DNA of 64,000 nucleotides from Flagellimonas oceani (GTDB lineage Bacteria > Bacteroidota > Bacteroidia > Flavobacteriales > Flavobacteriaceae): assembly GCF_011068285.1 (NCBI RefSeq), contig NZ_CP049616.1, positions 1,964,501 through 2,028,500 on the forward strand, written 5' to 3'. A program made the position numbers and the translations under genes. Shown here piece by piece: positions 53,942 to 63,549 of the stretch (position 1 is its first letter; every line of letters starts with the position of its first letter). The notes beneath the pieces were generated by a model. It was not told the origin of the DNA. It saw only the letters and a list, made by a program, of their open reading frames with translations, and did not search any database.

Positions 53942-54041
53942 AAAATCTTTTGATTAACTTGTTTGCGCATACCAACAACAACTGTTTTAGGTCGATTTGA
54001 ACCTATTAACCAACGCTCAACATTAACTAAATCCAAACCAA

Positions 54042-55343
54042 ATGAAAAAGCGTATCGCCTTTGCCCTACTTGCTTTGATTTTTTCCGAGCTGTGCTTTGC
54101 ACAAGTATACGAGCCAACCGCCGAAAACCTGGAAAATAGGGAGTGGTACCAAGATGCCAAGTTCGGGATGTTCATCCATTGGGGGGTGTATTCCGTGTTG
54201 GGCGTTCACGAATGGGTAATGGAGACAAAATCCATCGATAAAAAAACTTATGAGAAATTGCCGGCCTTCTTCAACCCCACCGAATTTGATGCGGAGGAAT
54301 GGGTGCTTTTGGCCAAGTCCGCCGGGATGAAATACATCACCATTACCACCAAACACCACGATGGCTTTGCCATGTTCGATAGTAAACTGTCCGATTGGGA
54401 CATTATGGACCGGACCGTCTACAAAAAAGACGTCATCAAACAAATGGCCGAAGCCTGTAGAAAACACGGTTTAAAGTTGTTTTTGTACTATTCCCAACTG
54501 GATTGGCACCATAACGATTACTACCCCAGGGGCGATACGGGCAAAAAAGCGGGAAGACCCGACAGCGGCAATTGGGAGGATTATCTGGATTACATGAACG
54601 GTCAACTCACGGAACTTTTGACCAACTACGGGGATGTTGGCGGCATTTGGTTTGATGGTTGGTGGGACAAAAAAGAGGCCGATTGGCAACTCAGAAAAAC
54701 GTATGATCTGATTCACGGGCTACAGCCGCAGGCCATGATCGGGAGCAATCACCACCAAGCGCCCAACCCGGGCGAGGATTTTCAAATGTTCGAGAGGGAT
54801 TTGCCCGGCGAGAACAAAGGCGGTTATAGCGCAGATGCCAAAGTTGGCAAGCTGCCCCTGGAAACTGCCGAGACCATGGCGCACCAATGGGGGTTTTCGC
54901 TACAGGACAAGGCCTACAAATCCTCCAAGGAACTGATCCAATATTTGGTGAGGGCCGCCGGGTACAACTCCAATTTTCTCCTGAATGTGGGGCCTATGCC
55001 CAATGGCAAGATTCAACCAGAATTTATCGACACTTTAAAGGTGGTGGGCAATTGGACGGACAAATACGGCAGTACCATTTATGGGACAAGAGGAGGGCCG
55101 GTCGCTGCGCAAAGCTGGGGGGTGACCACTCAAAAAAACGATAAAATCTTTGTGCATATTACCGATTGGAAGACCAACAATTTCCTTTTGCCCACCATTG
55201 ATGGGGATATTGAGAATGTCACGGATTTTCAAACCAAGCAAAAGTTGAAGCATACTACCAACTCCTACGGAACCTTGGTCTCACTGCCCAAAGACCGCGA
55301 TTACGACCTACCGGATTTTGTGCTCGAAGTGCGCTTGAAATAG
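54042..55343 (+). CDS. alpha-L-fucosidase, GH29
   Basis: 433 residues with a signal peptide (1-21, ELCFAQ). Family GH29: catalytic nucleophile Asp205 in GGIWFDGWWD, the conserved KFGMFIHWG, and TTKHHDGFAMF and QLDWHHNDYY upstream. It releases fucose from glycans with retention, in the periplasm or medium. A C-terminal beta-sandwich starts near residue 350. No other CAZyme or Sus gene is adjacent, so it is not part of a full polysaccharide locus here. Confidence 0.93.
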   Translation: MKKRIAFALLALIFSELCFAQVYEPTAENLENREWYQDAKFGMFIHWGVYSVLGVHEWVMETKSIDKKTYEKLPAFFNPTEFDAEEWVLLAKSAGMKYITITTKHHDGFAMFDSKLSDWDIMDRTVYKKDVIKQMAEACRKHGLKLFLYYSQLDWHHNDYYPRGDTGKKAGRPDSGNWEDYLDYMNGQLTELLTNYGDVGGIWFDGWWDKKEADWQLRKTYDLIHGLQPQAMIGSNHHQAPNPGEDFQMFERDLPGENKGGYSADAKVGKLPLETAETMAHQWGFSLQDKAYKSSKELIQYLVRAAGYNSNFLLNVGPMPNGKIQPEFIDTLKVVGNWTDKYGSTIYGTRGGPVAAQSWGVTTQKNDKIFVHITDWKTNNFLLPTIDGDIENVTDFQTKQKLKHTTNSYGTLVSLPKDRDYDLPDFVLEVRLK

Positions 55344-55439
55344 CCATTAACACGTAAAACACCCATCAAACTTAAGTACCTTCAACTTCTAACTTAAACT
55401 TTGGCAATGAAACTAAAATTTTTGCAAGTGGGCCATTTA

Positions 55440-55600
55440 AAGCCCTAAACCTCGGGGGATGCCATCAATATAGATTAGGATTACAAAAACAACGGCCGTG
55501 GCCCGACCATGAAGGAGACCATTGTGCTTAAAAAGGGCAATACACATTACACCGGCGGTAATTGACAAAGCCAACGATTGGGTGTTAGTGGGGAAATTGA
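55440..55600 (+). pseudogene. possible remnant of an amidohydrolase-like gene
   Basis: Between the GH29 gene and the next, a frame (55458-55565) reads DAINID, an in-frame TAG, then DYKNNGRGPTMKETIVLKKGN and ends in TGA. A following +1 frame reads DKANDWVLVGKLK. The phrase DYKNNGRGP is typical of the N-terminus of Bacteroidota amidohydrolases. I take it as a heavily decayed fragment, with low confidence. Confidence 0.3.
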
Positions 55601-55608
55601 AGTGATTT

Positions 55609-56787
55609 CTAGTAGTTCCGCCACTTTTGGGTAAACTCGAACACATGCTCCAAAATTTTGGCTTCGGTCTCGTTGAATTCCATGTTGCGGCGTTTCATCA
55701 TGGCCTCGGCCACTTCAAAAGCCTTGTTGGTCCTAAATGTGGTGTAGCCTGCCGTGGCCCCGCCCCAACTAAAACTGGGGATAAAATTCCGTGGGAATCC
55801 GCTACCAAAAATATTGGCGCTCACTCCGATCACGGTCCCCGTATTGAACATCACATTGATACCACATTTGCTGTGGTCGCCCATCATTAAACCGCAAAAT
55901 TGAAGCCCTGTTTTGGCAAAACCACCTGTTTTGTAGTTCCAAAGCCTGACTTCGGCATAGTTGTTTTTTAAGTTGGAAGTATTTGTGTCAGCACCAATGT
56001 TGCACCACTCCCCTAACACGGAATTACCCAAAAAGCCATCGTGCCCTTTGTTGGAATTGGCGAACAGGACTGCATTGTTCACTTCCCCGCCCAATTTACA
56101 GCCCGGCCCAGCGGTTACGGCACCGTAGATTTTTGCGCCCATCTTTAAAATGGCGTTTTCACAGAGGGCCAGTCCACCACGAACCATACAGCCTTCCATC
56201 ATCAAAGCATTTTTGCCAATGTAAATGGGGCCTGTGGAGGCATTCAAAATACAGAACTCCACCGATGCTCCTTCCTCGATAAATATGTTTTCGGGACACT
56301 TTACTTGGTTGGTCTCGGGTATGGGTTGACTGGTTCTGCCTTTCGTGATCAAATCAAAATCCGCTTGAAGGGCCGCTGCGTTGTTGGAAAAAATGTCCCA
56401 AGTATTTTTGATGGTCAACACCTCATCATCAAACGGAACCGCGGTATAGGCCGATTCCTCAAAACCAGTTTCCAGATTTTCCGTGACGTAGGCGATATAA
56501 CCATCATCCCCGATCAAAGCTTCGCCCATTTTCAGCTTCTGAATGGCTTCCACCAAAATTTTGTTGGGCAAGTAGCTGCCATTGATCACGGTGTTTTCCG
56601 CTGCAACTGTCAACGGGAATTTTTCCGAAAGATAGTCCTCCGTTTGATGGCTCACGGACGAATCCAACCATTTCTCCCATTTCTCGCCAATGGTCAGGAT
56701 GCCCACCCGAATGTCGGATACGGGACGTGTAAAGGTAAAGGGGAACAGGTCTTCGCGGTGATTGCCGTCGGATAGGATATAGTTCAT
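55609..56787 (-). CDS. GlmU-family sugar nucleotidyltransferase-like protein
   Basis: 392 residues. N-terminal SDGNHREDLFPFTFTRPVSDIRVGILTIGEKWEKWL is a nucleotidyltransferase-like start; the C-terminal half is a left-handed beta-helix with hexapeptide repeats (IYIGKNALMMEGCMVRGGLALCENAILKMGAKI). This two-part layout is that of GlmU-like proteins of Bacteroidota, which may make UDP-N-acetylglucosamine-type sugars, but classical GlmU active-site residues are not obvious, so the reaction is unsure. Own -7 box at 56805-56812. Confidence 0.8.
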   Translation of the reverse strand: MNYILSDGNHREDLFPFTFTRPVSDIRVGILTIGEKWEKWLDSSVSHQTEDYLSEKFPLTVAAENTVINGSYLPNKILVEAIQKLKMGEALIGDDGYIAYVTENLETGFEESAYTAVPFDDEVLTIKNTWDIFSNNAAALQADFDLITKGRTSQPIPETNQVKCPENIFIEEGASVEFCILNASTGPIYIGKNALMMEGCMVRGGLALCENAILKMGAKIYGAVTAGPGCKLGGEVNNAVLFANSNKGHDGFLGNSVLGEWCNIGADTNTSNLKNNYAEVRLWNYKTGGFAKTGLQFCGLMMGDHSKCGINVMFNTGTVIGVSANIFGSGFPRNFIPSFSWGGATAGYTTFRTNKAFEVAEAMMKRRNMEFNETEAKILEHVFEFTQKWRNY

Positions 56788-56804
56788 AGCGCAGCTTTGA
56801 GTAC

Positions 56805-56812
56805 CAAAAATA
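56805..56812 (-). promoter_or_regulatory. -7 box of the GlmU-like gene
   Basis: Minus strand TATTTTTG fits TAnnTTTG, 17 bp upstream of the ATG and immediately after the rpmE2 terminator. Confidence 0.45.
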
Positions 56813-56841
56813 AAAAACGCCCTCGAAAAGTATCGAGAGCG
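56811..56841 (-). terminator. terminator of rpmE2
   Basis: 9-bp stem CGCTCTCGA/TCGAGGGCG with one G-U pair (56818-56826 with 56833-56841) and a T-run on the minus strand. Confidence 0.82.
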
Positions 56842-56868
56842 CTCCTATATTTCGTTAAAAAGTACGAC

Positions 56869-57141
56869 CTACTCGGCCTCCTTCTCTTCTTCTTTCTTGA
56901 ATTTCTTGTACTTGTTCTTGAACTTGTCGATTCTACCAGCGGTATCGACCAATTTGGTCTTACCAGTATAGTATGGGTGAGAAGTTCTTGAAATCTCCAA
57001 TTTTACCAAAGGATATTCAACGCCATCAACCTCGATGGTCTCTTTAGCTTCTGCAGTAGACTTTGTTAGGAACACATCATCATTGGACATGTCTTTAAAA
57101 GCAACCAATCTATAGTTTTCTGGGTGTATATCTTTTCTCAT
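56869..57141 (-). CDS. rpmE2: 50S ribosomal protein L31, type B
   Basis: 90 residues, [20 protein letters not shown] then [24 protein letters not shown]. It is the C-minus (type B) L31, with no zinc-binding CxxC pair, extended by a C-terminal Lys/Glu tail ([10 protein letters not shown]). Has its own promoter and terminator. Confidence 0.95.
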   Translation of the reverse strand: MRKDIHPENYRLVAFKDMSNDDVFLTKSTAEAKETIEVDGVEYPLVKLEISRTSHPYYTGKTKLVDTAGRIDKFKNKYKKFKKEEEKEAE

Positions 57142-57176
57142 CGTCTTAAATGCTTAATCTCAGAATTTTCAGGGTG

Positions 57177-57184
57177 CAAATTTA
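57177..57184 (-). promoter_or_regulatory. -7 box of rpmE2
   Basis: Minus strand TAAATTTG fits TAnnTTTG, 35 bp upstream of the ATG. Confidence 0.5.
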
Positions 57185-57301
57185 ATAATTTCTTTTAACT
57201 CTCCAAGTTAAAATCACTAAAAAAATAAAGTTAAATTTATGTGTAACAAAAATAAGCAATCCTTTACTAACCATCTGTAAGCAACACTAATTTTAAAAAT
57301 C

Positions 57302-57823
57302 ATGGAAGAACAACAACCCAAAACGGGAAAATTCGCACTTAACTACGGACTGTTGTTAGGTCTAATCGGAGTGGTGTTCGGCGTTATGCTCTACACCCAA
57401 AAAATGCATTACGAGACCAGTACGGCGGTCATCGTAATCTCCATCGTAATCTTGGCCGCCATCATCTTTTTAGGGGTCAATGCCTTTAAAAAGGCCAATG
57501 GTGGATACTTGACCATTTCGGAGGCTTTAAAGGTCGGTGTGGGAATCGCCTTGGTCGGTGCCATAATTTCCTTGATCTATCAATTTGTGCTCACCAATTT
57601 TATTGAGCCCGATTTTATGGACAAGGCCATGGAAATTGCCAAACCAAAAGCTATGGCGCAAAACCCCAACATGACCGAGGAACAATGGGAACAGGGCGTA
57701 GAAATGCAGAAAAGCTTTGCCTGGATACAGTATCCGGTTCTGTTGATCATGAACTGCGTACTTGGTCTGATCTTTGGCTTGATCTCAGGTTTGATCTTGA
57801 AAAAGTCCAAAGCCGATTACTAA
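57302..57823 (+). CDS. DUF4199 membrane protein
   Basis: 173 residues with four membrane helices (about 14-32, 39-60, 77-98 and 140-165), the DUF4199 layout common in Bacteroidota. Family function unknown. It precedes a GT2 glycosyltransferase by 42 bp, and these two are usually neighbours, perhaps a lipid- or surface-glycan unit. Confidence 0.82.
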   Translation: MEEQQPKTGKFALNYGLLLGLIGVVFGVMLYTQKMHYETSTAVIVISIVILAAIIFLGVNAFKKANGGYLTISEALKVGVGIALVGAIISLIYQFVLTNFIEPDFMDKAMEIAKPKAMAQNPNMTEEQWEQGVEMQKSFAWIQYPVLLIMNCVLGLIFGLISGLILKKSKADY

Positions 57824-57835
57824 AACAAAAAATGC

Positions 57836-57843
57836 TACTTTTG
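57836..57843 (+). promoter_or_regulatory. -7 box of the GT2 gene
   Basis: TACTTTTG fits TAnnTTTG, 22 bp before the ATG. Confidence 0.5.
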
Positions 57844-57865
57844 GAGGGAATTCCAGAATCGAACA

Positions 57866-58813
57866 ATGCAGATTTCCATTGTAATTCCTTTACTGAACGA
57901 GCAAGAATCGCTTAAAGAACTACATGATTGGATTGTACAGGTAATGCAATCCAATCATTTTTCTTATGAGGTTATTTTTATTGATGATGGCAGTACCGAT
58001 ACATCTTGGGAAACCATTTTGGAACTGTCCAACATCAACAAGAATGTAAAAGGCATCCGTTTCCTGAAAAACTACGGAAAATCGCAAGCGCTGCACGCCG
58101 GTTTTAAGACTGCCGAAGGCGAAGTGGTCATTACCATGGACGCCGACCTGCAGGACAATCCCGAAGAAATCCCCGAACTGTACCGAATGATCGCTCAAGG
58201 GGGCCACCATGTAGTCTCGGGCTGGAAAAAGAAACGGTACGACTCCGTCATCACCAAAAACATTCCCTCCAAACTGTTCAACTGGGCGGCCAGGAAAACA
58301 TCCGGTGTAAAATTGCACGACTTTAACTGTGGGCTAAAGGCCTTCAACAACAAAGTGGTAAAAACCATCGAAGTATCGGGCGAAATGCACCGATATATCC
58401 CGGTTTTGGCAAAAAATGCCGGCTTTTCCGACATTACGGAAAAAGTGGTCCAGCACCAAGCGAGAAAATATGGTTCCACCAAATTTGGAGCGGAACGCTT
58501 TATCAACGGTTTTTTGGATTTGATCACCATTTGGTTCGTTTCCAAGTTCGGACGTAGACCTATGCACCTATTTGGTGCTTGGGGCGTACTTATGTTTATA
58601 GTGGGCCTTGGATTTGCACTCTATTTGGGAATCGACAAGCTTTTTTTAAACCCATTGGGACGCTTGATCACCCAACGTCCCCAGTTTTATATAGCATTAA
58701 CGGCCATGATCATAGGTACCCAATTGTTTTTGGCCGGTTTTCTGGGCGAAATCATGGTAAGGTCCCGAAAAAACGACACGAGATACAATATCTCCGATAA
58801 AATTAACCTGTAG
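57866..58813 (+). CDS. GT2 family glycosyltransferase, DPM1/GtrB-like
   Basis: 315 residues. N-terminal GT-A domain with DDGSTDTSWETIL and the metal-binding MDADLQDNPEEI; C-terminal hydrophobic pair of helices (about 230-255 and 270-292). This is the polyprenyl-phosphate sugar transferase type, which moves a hexose to undecaprenyl phosphate on the cytoplasmic face. Sugar unknown. It is transcribed with the DUF4199 gene and precedes a phosphohexomutase that could supply the activated sugar precursor. Confidence 0.9.
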   Translation: MQISIVIPLLNEQESLKELHDWIVQVMQSNHFSYEVIFIDDGSTDTSWETILELSNINKNVKGIRFLKNYGKSQALHAGFKTAEGEVVITMDADLQDNPEEIPELYRMIAQGGHHVVSGWKKKRYDSVITKNIPSKLFNWAARKTSGVKLHDFNCGLKAFNNKVVKTIEVSGEMHRYIPVLAKNAGFSDITEKVVQHQARKYGSTKFGAERFINGFLDLITIWFVSKFGRRPMHLFGAWGVLMFIVGLGFALYLGIDKLFLNPLGRLITQRPQFYIALTAMIIGTQLFLAGFLGEIMVRSRKNDTRYNISDKINL

Positions 58814-58872
58814 GCCATACCCAAACCCTTTAAACTTTGTATTTTTAAGACGCTAAAACAACGATAAACACT

Positions 58873-60579
58873 ATGGATTCCATTATAACCACAGCACAAT
58901 CTTGGTTGACCGATTTTTTTGACGAAGACACAAAGAAAGAAATCAAACACCTTATAGAAAACGACCCCGAAGAGCTCAAGGAACGTTTTTATAAGGATTT
59001 GGAGTTCGGTACGGGAGGCATGCGCGGTGTAATGGGCGTAGGAACGAATAGGATCAATAAATACACTTTGGGCAAAAACACCCAAGGACTCAGCAATTAC
59101 CTCAAAAAATCCTATACCGACGATGATCTTAGGGTAGTTATTGCATACGACTGCAGGCACAACTCCAAATCCTTGGCCAAAACGGTGGCAGAGGTTTTTT
59201 CCGCCAATGGCATCAGGGTGCATTTGTTCTCGGATTTAAGGACCACACCGGAACTCTCGTTCGCGGTAAAATATTTGGGCTGCCACGCCGGAATCGTGCT
59301 CACGGCTTCCCACAACCCGCCAGAATACAACGGTTACAAAGTATATTGGGCCGATGGCGGACAGATTGTTCCGCCACAAGATGGTGAGATCATTGCAGAA
59401 ATCAACTCACTATCTTTCGAGGACATTAAATTTGACAAGAATGAAAGCCTCATCCATTTGATCGACAAGGATGTGGATGAAGCCTTTTTTGAAGCATCCG
59501 TTAAAAATGGAAGCTTTGATGCCAAAGGCAAGGGCGATTTTAAAATTGTGTTCACCTCGTTGCACGGTACCTCGATTACCGCTATTCCCGAAGTATTGAA
59601 GCGAGCTGGATACAAAAACGTCACCATCATTGAAGAACAGGCGGAGCCCAATGGCGATTTTCCCACGGTGGAATCACCAAACCCTGAAGAACCCGAAGCA
59701 TTGTCCATGGCCATTGCCAAAGCAGAGGAAATCGGTGCCGATATGGTGGTGGGTACCGACCCCGACAGCGATCGTTTGGGCATAGCCGTTCGTAACTTGG
59801 ATGGCAAAATAGAATTGCTCAACGGAAACCAGACCATGGTGCTGATGACCAAGTTCCTTTTGGACGAATACAAAGAAAAAGGGTTCAAGGGCAACGAATT
59901 TATTGCCACAACCATTGTTTCCACCCCAATGATGCAGCAAATGGCCAAATCGTATGGAGTGGAGTTCAAAACAGCATTGACGGGCTTCAAGTGGATCGGT
60001 AAAATGATCAAGGACTTCCCAAGTTCCGAATTTATCGGGGGCGGCGAAGAAAGTTTTGGTTACATGGTGGGCGACTTCGTGCGCGACAAAGATGCCGTGA
60101 CCTCTACCCTATTGGCCTGCGAAATCGCAGCCAAGGCCAAGGCCAACGGAAGCTCTTTCTACAAAGATTTGATTGATGCCTACGTGGAATTTGGTTTTTA
60201 CAAGGAAAAATTGATATCCATCACCAAAAAAGGAATGAGCGGCGCAGAGGAAATCAAACAGATGCTGAAGGATTTCAAAGAAAATCCAGTGGACACCGTT
60301 CAAGGTTCAAAATTGCTATACATTGAAGATTACAACACCTCCATCGTTAAAAATGTACAGACCGGAGAGGAGTTTACGCTTCATTTGCCAAAATCCAACG
60401 TATTGATCTATGAAACGGAAGACGGCACCCGAATTGCCGCTCGACCCAGTGGAACAGAACCCAAAGTAAAGTTCTACATCAGCACAAATGCAAAATTGGA
60501 CAAGGCAGCGGATTTTAAATCCGTAAATTCGCAGTTGGAAACCAAAATAGAAGGTATCCTGTCCGAGCTGAATTTATAG
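58873..60579 (+). CDS. phosphoglucomutase/phosphomannomutase
   Basis: 568 residues; interconverts hexose 1- and 6-phosphates. The phosphoserine is Ser146 in TASHNPPEYNG and the Mg loop is D296-x-D298-x-D300 in GTDPDSDRLG. The sugar loop GEESFGYMVGDFV and the phosphate loop RPSGTEPKVKFYIS are both complete. The size is that of the PGM2/PMM2-like bacterial class. It ends four bases before the ABC exporter start, so both are probably coupled. Confidence 0.93.
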   Translation: MDSIITTAQSWLTDFFDEDTKKEIKHLIENDPEELKERFYKDLEFGTGGMRGVMGVGTNRINKYTLGKNTQGLSNYLKKSYTDDDLRVVIAYDCRHNSKSLAKTVAEVFSANGIRVHLFSDLRTTPELSFAVKYLGCHAGIVLTASHNPPEYNGYKVYWADGGQIVPPQDGEIIAEINSLSFEDIKFDKNESLIHLIDKDVDEAFFEASVKNGSFDAKGKGDFKIVFTSLHGTSITAIPEVLKRAGYKNVTIIEEQAEPNGDFPTVESPNPEEPEALSMAIAKAEEIGADMVVGTDPDSDRLGIAVRNLDGKIELLNGNQTMVLMTKFLLDEYKEKGFKGNEFIATTIVSTPMMQQMAKSYGVEFKTALTGFKWIGKMIKDFPSSEFIGGGEESFGYMVGDFVRDKDAVTSTLLACEIAAKAKANGSSFYKDLIDAYVEFGFYKEKLISITKKGMSGAEEIKQMLKDFKENPVDTVQGSKLLYIEDYNTSIVKNVQTGEEFTLHLPKSNVLIYETEDGTRIAARPSGTEPKVKFYISTNAKLDKAADFKSVNSQLETKIEGILSELNL

Positions 60580-60582
60580 TGA

Positions 60583-62409
60583 ATGAACTACTTTAAAAAG
60601 ATTCTCCGGTTTGCGGTGCCATACCGTAAATTCGGTATTCTGAATATTTTTTTCAATATTCTGTATGCATTGTTCAGTGCATTGTCCTACGCTGCACTCA
60701 TCCCAATGCTAAATGTACTTTTTGATAAGACCAAGCAAATCAACGAGCCACCGACATATGAAGGCGTTGGCAAGCTCAAGGATTATTTCATGGACTACAT
60801 GAATTATCAAGTAACCCAATATTCTGGCGAAGACCCCATGAAAGGGCTTCTGATGGCGGTTGGACTCATCTTGTTTTTATTCCTCTTCAAGAACATCTTC
60901 AATTACTTGGCGATGTACTTTATTACCTTTTTACGCAATGGCGTACTCAAGGATATCCGCAACAAAATGTACCAGAAAATCGTGGATTTGCCCATTTCCT
61001 ATTTTTCCGAGAAAAAGAAGGGGGATGTTATTGCTAGGATCACTTCCGATGTTTTAGAGATACAGCACTCTTTCCTCTCCATTTTGGAATTGATCGTGCG
61101 CGAGCCCTTGACCATTCTTTTCACAATCATAGTGATGTTCATCATCAGCGTGAAGCTCACCATTTTTGTGTTCATTTTTATTCCAATTGCCGGAATGATC
61201 ATATCCCGAATCGGAAAGTCGTTAAAGAAAAAATCGGACAGGGTACAAAAAGAGCAAGGGGAATTTCTTTCCATTGTGGAAGAAACTTTGGGTGGGCTTC
61301 GGGTCATCAAAGCATTTAATGCCGAATCCAAGTTCTACAATACGTTCAAAAGCTCCACTACCCGCTTTTTTAGATTTTCAAACTCTTTATTGAACCGTCA
61401 GAACCTATCATCGCCGACCAGTGAATTTTTGGGGATTGTTGTGTTTGGCGTCCTGCTCTGGTTTGGCGGGCGAATGGTCCTCTTGGAAGGAACTTTGGAT
61501 GCAGCATCGTTTATTTCCTATATGGGACTGGCTTTCAATATTTTGACCCCAGCAAAAGCCATAAGCAAAGCTTCGTATGCCGTTAAAAAAGGAAATTCGG
61601 CTGCCGAGCGCGTTTTGGAGATACTCGAATCCGAAAACCCCATCAAGGATATTGACGGCGCAAAGGAAATAACTGATTTCAACGCTGGTGTAGAGCTTAA
61701 AAACATATCCTTTAAATACGAAGACGATTATGTACTGAAAAATTTCAACCTAAAGGTTGATAAAGGAAAAACCGTCGCCTTGGTAGGGCAATCCGGAAGT
61801 GGAAAAAGTACCGTGGCCAACTTGGTGACGCGCTTTTATGATGTAAATGAAGGAGAAATTTTGATTGATGGCAACAATATCAAAAACATCACCAAGAAAT
61901 CGCTGCGTGGACTTATGGGACTGGTAACGCAGGATTCCATCCTATTCAACGACTCCGTAAAGAACAACATTGCGCTGGGCAAGGAAAATGCCACGGATGA
62001 AGAAATTATGGAAGCGGCCAAAGTCGCGAACGCCCACGATTTTATAAGCGAACTGCCGAATGGTTATGAAACCAATATCGGCGATAGCGGAAATAAATTG
62101 AGCGGCGGACAAAAACAACGCCTGTCCATTGCAAGAGCGGTGCTCAAAAATCCGCCCATCATGATTTTGGACGAAGCCACATCGGCACTGGATACCGAAA
62201 GTGAGCGCCTGGTGCAGGACGCGTTGGAGAAAATGATGAAGAACAGGACTTCCATTGTAATTGCGCACCGTTTGTCCACCATCCAGAATGCGGATACCAT
62301 TGTAGTGATGAGCAAAGGCGAAATCGTGGAGCAAGGCACCCATGAAGAATTGATAAAATCTGCAAAAAACTACAAAAAGCTAGTGGAAATGCAGTCGTTT
62401 ACTTCGTAG
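60583..62409 (+). CDS. ABC transporter, MsbA-like permease/ATPase fusion
   Basis: 608 residues. Six membrane helices in the first ~330 residues, then one ATPase domain: Walker A GQSGSGKST near residue 400, signature LSGGQKQRLSIARA near 505, Walker B IMILDEATSALD and the H-loop AHRLSTIQNADT. As a dimer it may flip lipid A core or other lipids across the inner membrane, the usual role of MsbA; drug export is the main alternative. Linked to the phosphomutase and GT2 genes, which fits envelope glycolipid work. Confidence 0.9.
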   Translation: MNYFKKILRFAVPYRKFGILNIFFNILYALFSALSYAALIPMLNVLFDKTKQINEPPTYEGVGKLKDYFMDYMNYQVTQYSGEDPMKGLLMAVGLILFLFLFKNIFNYLAMYFITFLRNGVLKDIRNKMYQKIVDLPISYFSEKKKGDVIARITSDVLEIQHSFLSILELIVREPLTILFTIIVMFIISVKLTIFVFIFIPIAGMIISRIGKSLKKKSDRVQKEQGEFLSIVEETLGGLRVIKAFNAESKFYNTFKSSTTRFFRFSNSLLNRQNLSSPTSEFLGIVVFGVLLWFGGRMVLLEGTLDAASFISYMGLAFNILTPAKAISKASYAVKKGNSAAERVLEILESENPIKDIDGAKEITDFNAGVELKNISFKYEDDYVLKNFNLKVDKGKTVALVGQSGSGKSTVANLVTRFYDVNEGEILIDGNNIKNITKKSLRGLMGLVTQDSILFNDSVKNNIALGKENATDEEIMEAAKVANAHDFISELPNGYETNIGDSGNKLSGGQKQRLSIARAVLKNPPIMILDEATSALDTESERLVQDALEKMMKNRTSIVIAHRLSTIQNADTIVVMSKGEIVEQGTHEELIKSAKNYKKLVEMQSFTS

Positions 62410-62461
62410 AAAGACGGATTCTTGGATTGTTGGAGTCCTGTCTCCTGACTCCTGAAAAAAA

Positions 62462-63493
62462 TTATTTGAACTCCAACTTCGCGATTCTCCCACTCCCTGC
62501 AGCATAGGCCGTCGAATCATTTAAAAATCGTAATGTAAAAAAAGGTTCTTCGCTCAATCCCTTCCAGCTCGCCCCGCCATCAGATGAATAAGAAATTCCA
62601 GTAAAACCGGTGGCCACCAATGCTTCACCGCCAGAATTGGGCACAAACTGCACACAACTTTTATAGCCCGGTTCCTGACCATCGGCAATCAATTGCCAGC
62701 TTTTCCCACCATCAACGGTTTTTATCTTGTTCTTGACACTTGAACTTGGTTTTGTATAGTCCCCACCTATGGCAAATCCAACATTCTCATCATAAAAGTC
62801 GATGGAATAAATCCCTTGTGTTGGTTCATCGGAGGTTATCGGGGTTTCCTGTATGCCCCATGTCGCTCCCTTATCTGCGGAATAATAAATTCTACCTTCG
62901 GTGGTCCCGATCCAAACTTTGTTTCCTTGTACGGCGATATTACTGTTACTGGCTGCAAAAGCTCCTTCACCTTCAATACCTTTTGGTAAATCGGAACACG
63001 CCAGTTTGGTCCAAGTAACTCCCCCATCTCTCGTGATGATGATGGAAAGACACCCATTTACCGTATCGCCAACCGCAATCCCCTCGGTATCGTTCCAAAA
63101 CGCAAGGCTATCATAAAAAACACCTTCGCCCTCTTCCGTGTACACCAATTCCATTTTTCCGGTATCGCCTGTTTTATATAGCAAGGCCGGACTTTCTATG
63201 GAAAGCATGAAAAAATCTTCAGAAGTTCCGCCCACGGCCCTAAAACTAGGTGTGATGGAGTCGTAGGATTGAATATTGGTCCTGACCTTATTGGAATTGA
63301 CATCCACGGTGCCGTACACTCCATTGCTGCCTGCAAAGGCCAATGTTCTACCATCCAAAAATGTGATGGCCCGAATACTTACCGAATCTTCAAAAACCGC
63401 GGTTACGTTAACGGATTGAAAGGGTTGTTTTTTCGGTTCTTCGGCACACGAAAACAAAACCAAAACGGCAAAAAGGGAAAGGATTGACCTCAT
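62462..63493 (-). CDS. BNR/Ycf48-like repeat lipoprotein
   Basis: 343 residues from the ATG at 63493, giving the lipoprotein signal SLFAVLVLFSCAEEP (Cys16). It is a seven-bladed propeller of BNR (Asp-box) repeats: ITRDGGVTWTKLAC, SADKGATWGIQE, TVDGGKSWQLI and SSDGGASWKGL. The best-known relative is the photosystem assembly factor Ycf48; in this non-phototroph the role is unknown, possibly protein or glycan binding in the periplasm. Oxidoreductase is a common mis-annotation. Confidence 0.85.
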   Translation of the reverse strand: MRSILSLFAVLVLFSCAEEPKKQPFQSVNVTAVFEDSVSIRAITFLDGRTLAFAGSNGVYGTVDVNSNKVRTNIQSYDSITPSFRAVGGTSEDFFMLSIESPALLYKTGDTGKMELVYTEEGEGVFYDSLAFWNDTEGIAVGDTVNGCLSIIITRDGGVTWTKLACSDLPKGIEGEGAFAASNSNIAVQGNKVWIGTTEGRIYYSADKGATWGIQETPITSDEPTQGIYSIDFYDENVGFAIGGDYTKPSSSVKNKIKTVDGGKSWQLIADGQEPGYKSCVQFVPNSGGEALVATGFTGISYSSDGGASWKGLSEEPFFTLRFLNDSTAYAAGSGRIAKLEFK

Positions 63494-63527
63494 TGTATTT
63501 ATTTTCTTCAAAAGTAAGGAGAAATCA

Positions 63528-63535
63528 TACCTTTG
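63528..63535 (+). promoter_or_regulatory. -7 box of the RsmB-like gene
   Basis: TACCTTTG fits TAnnTTTG, 14 bp before the first ATG (63550). Confidence 0.5.
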
Positions 63536-63549
63536 CAACCTTATTTTAT

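Noticed and set aside
59334..60011. 225-codon frame opposite the phosphohexomutase
   Set aside because: Antisense shadow of a conserved enzyme; no features of its own.
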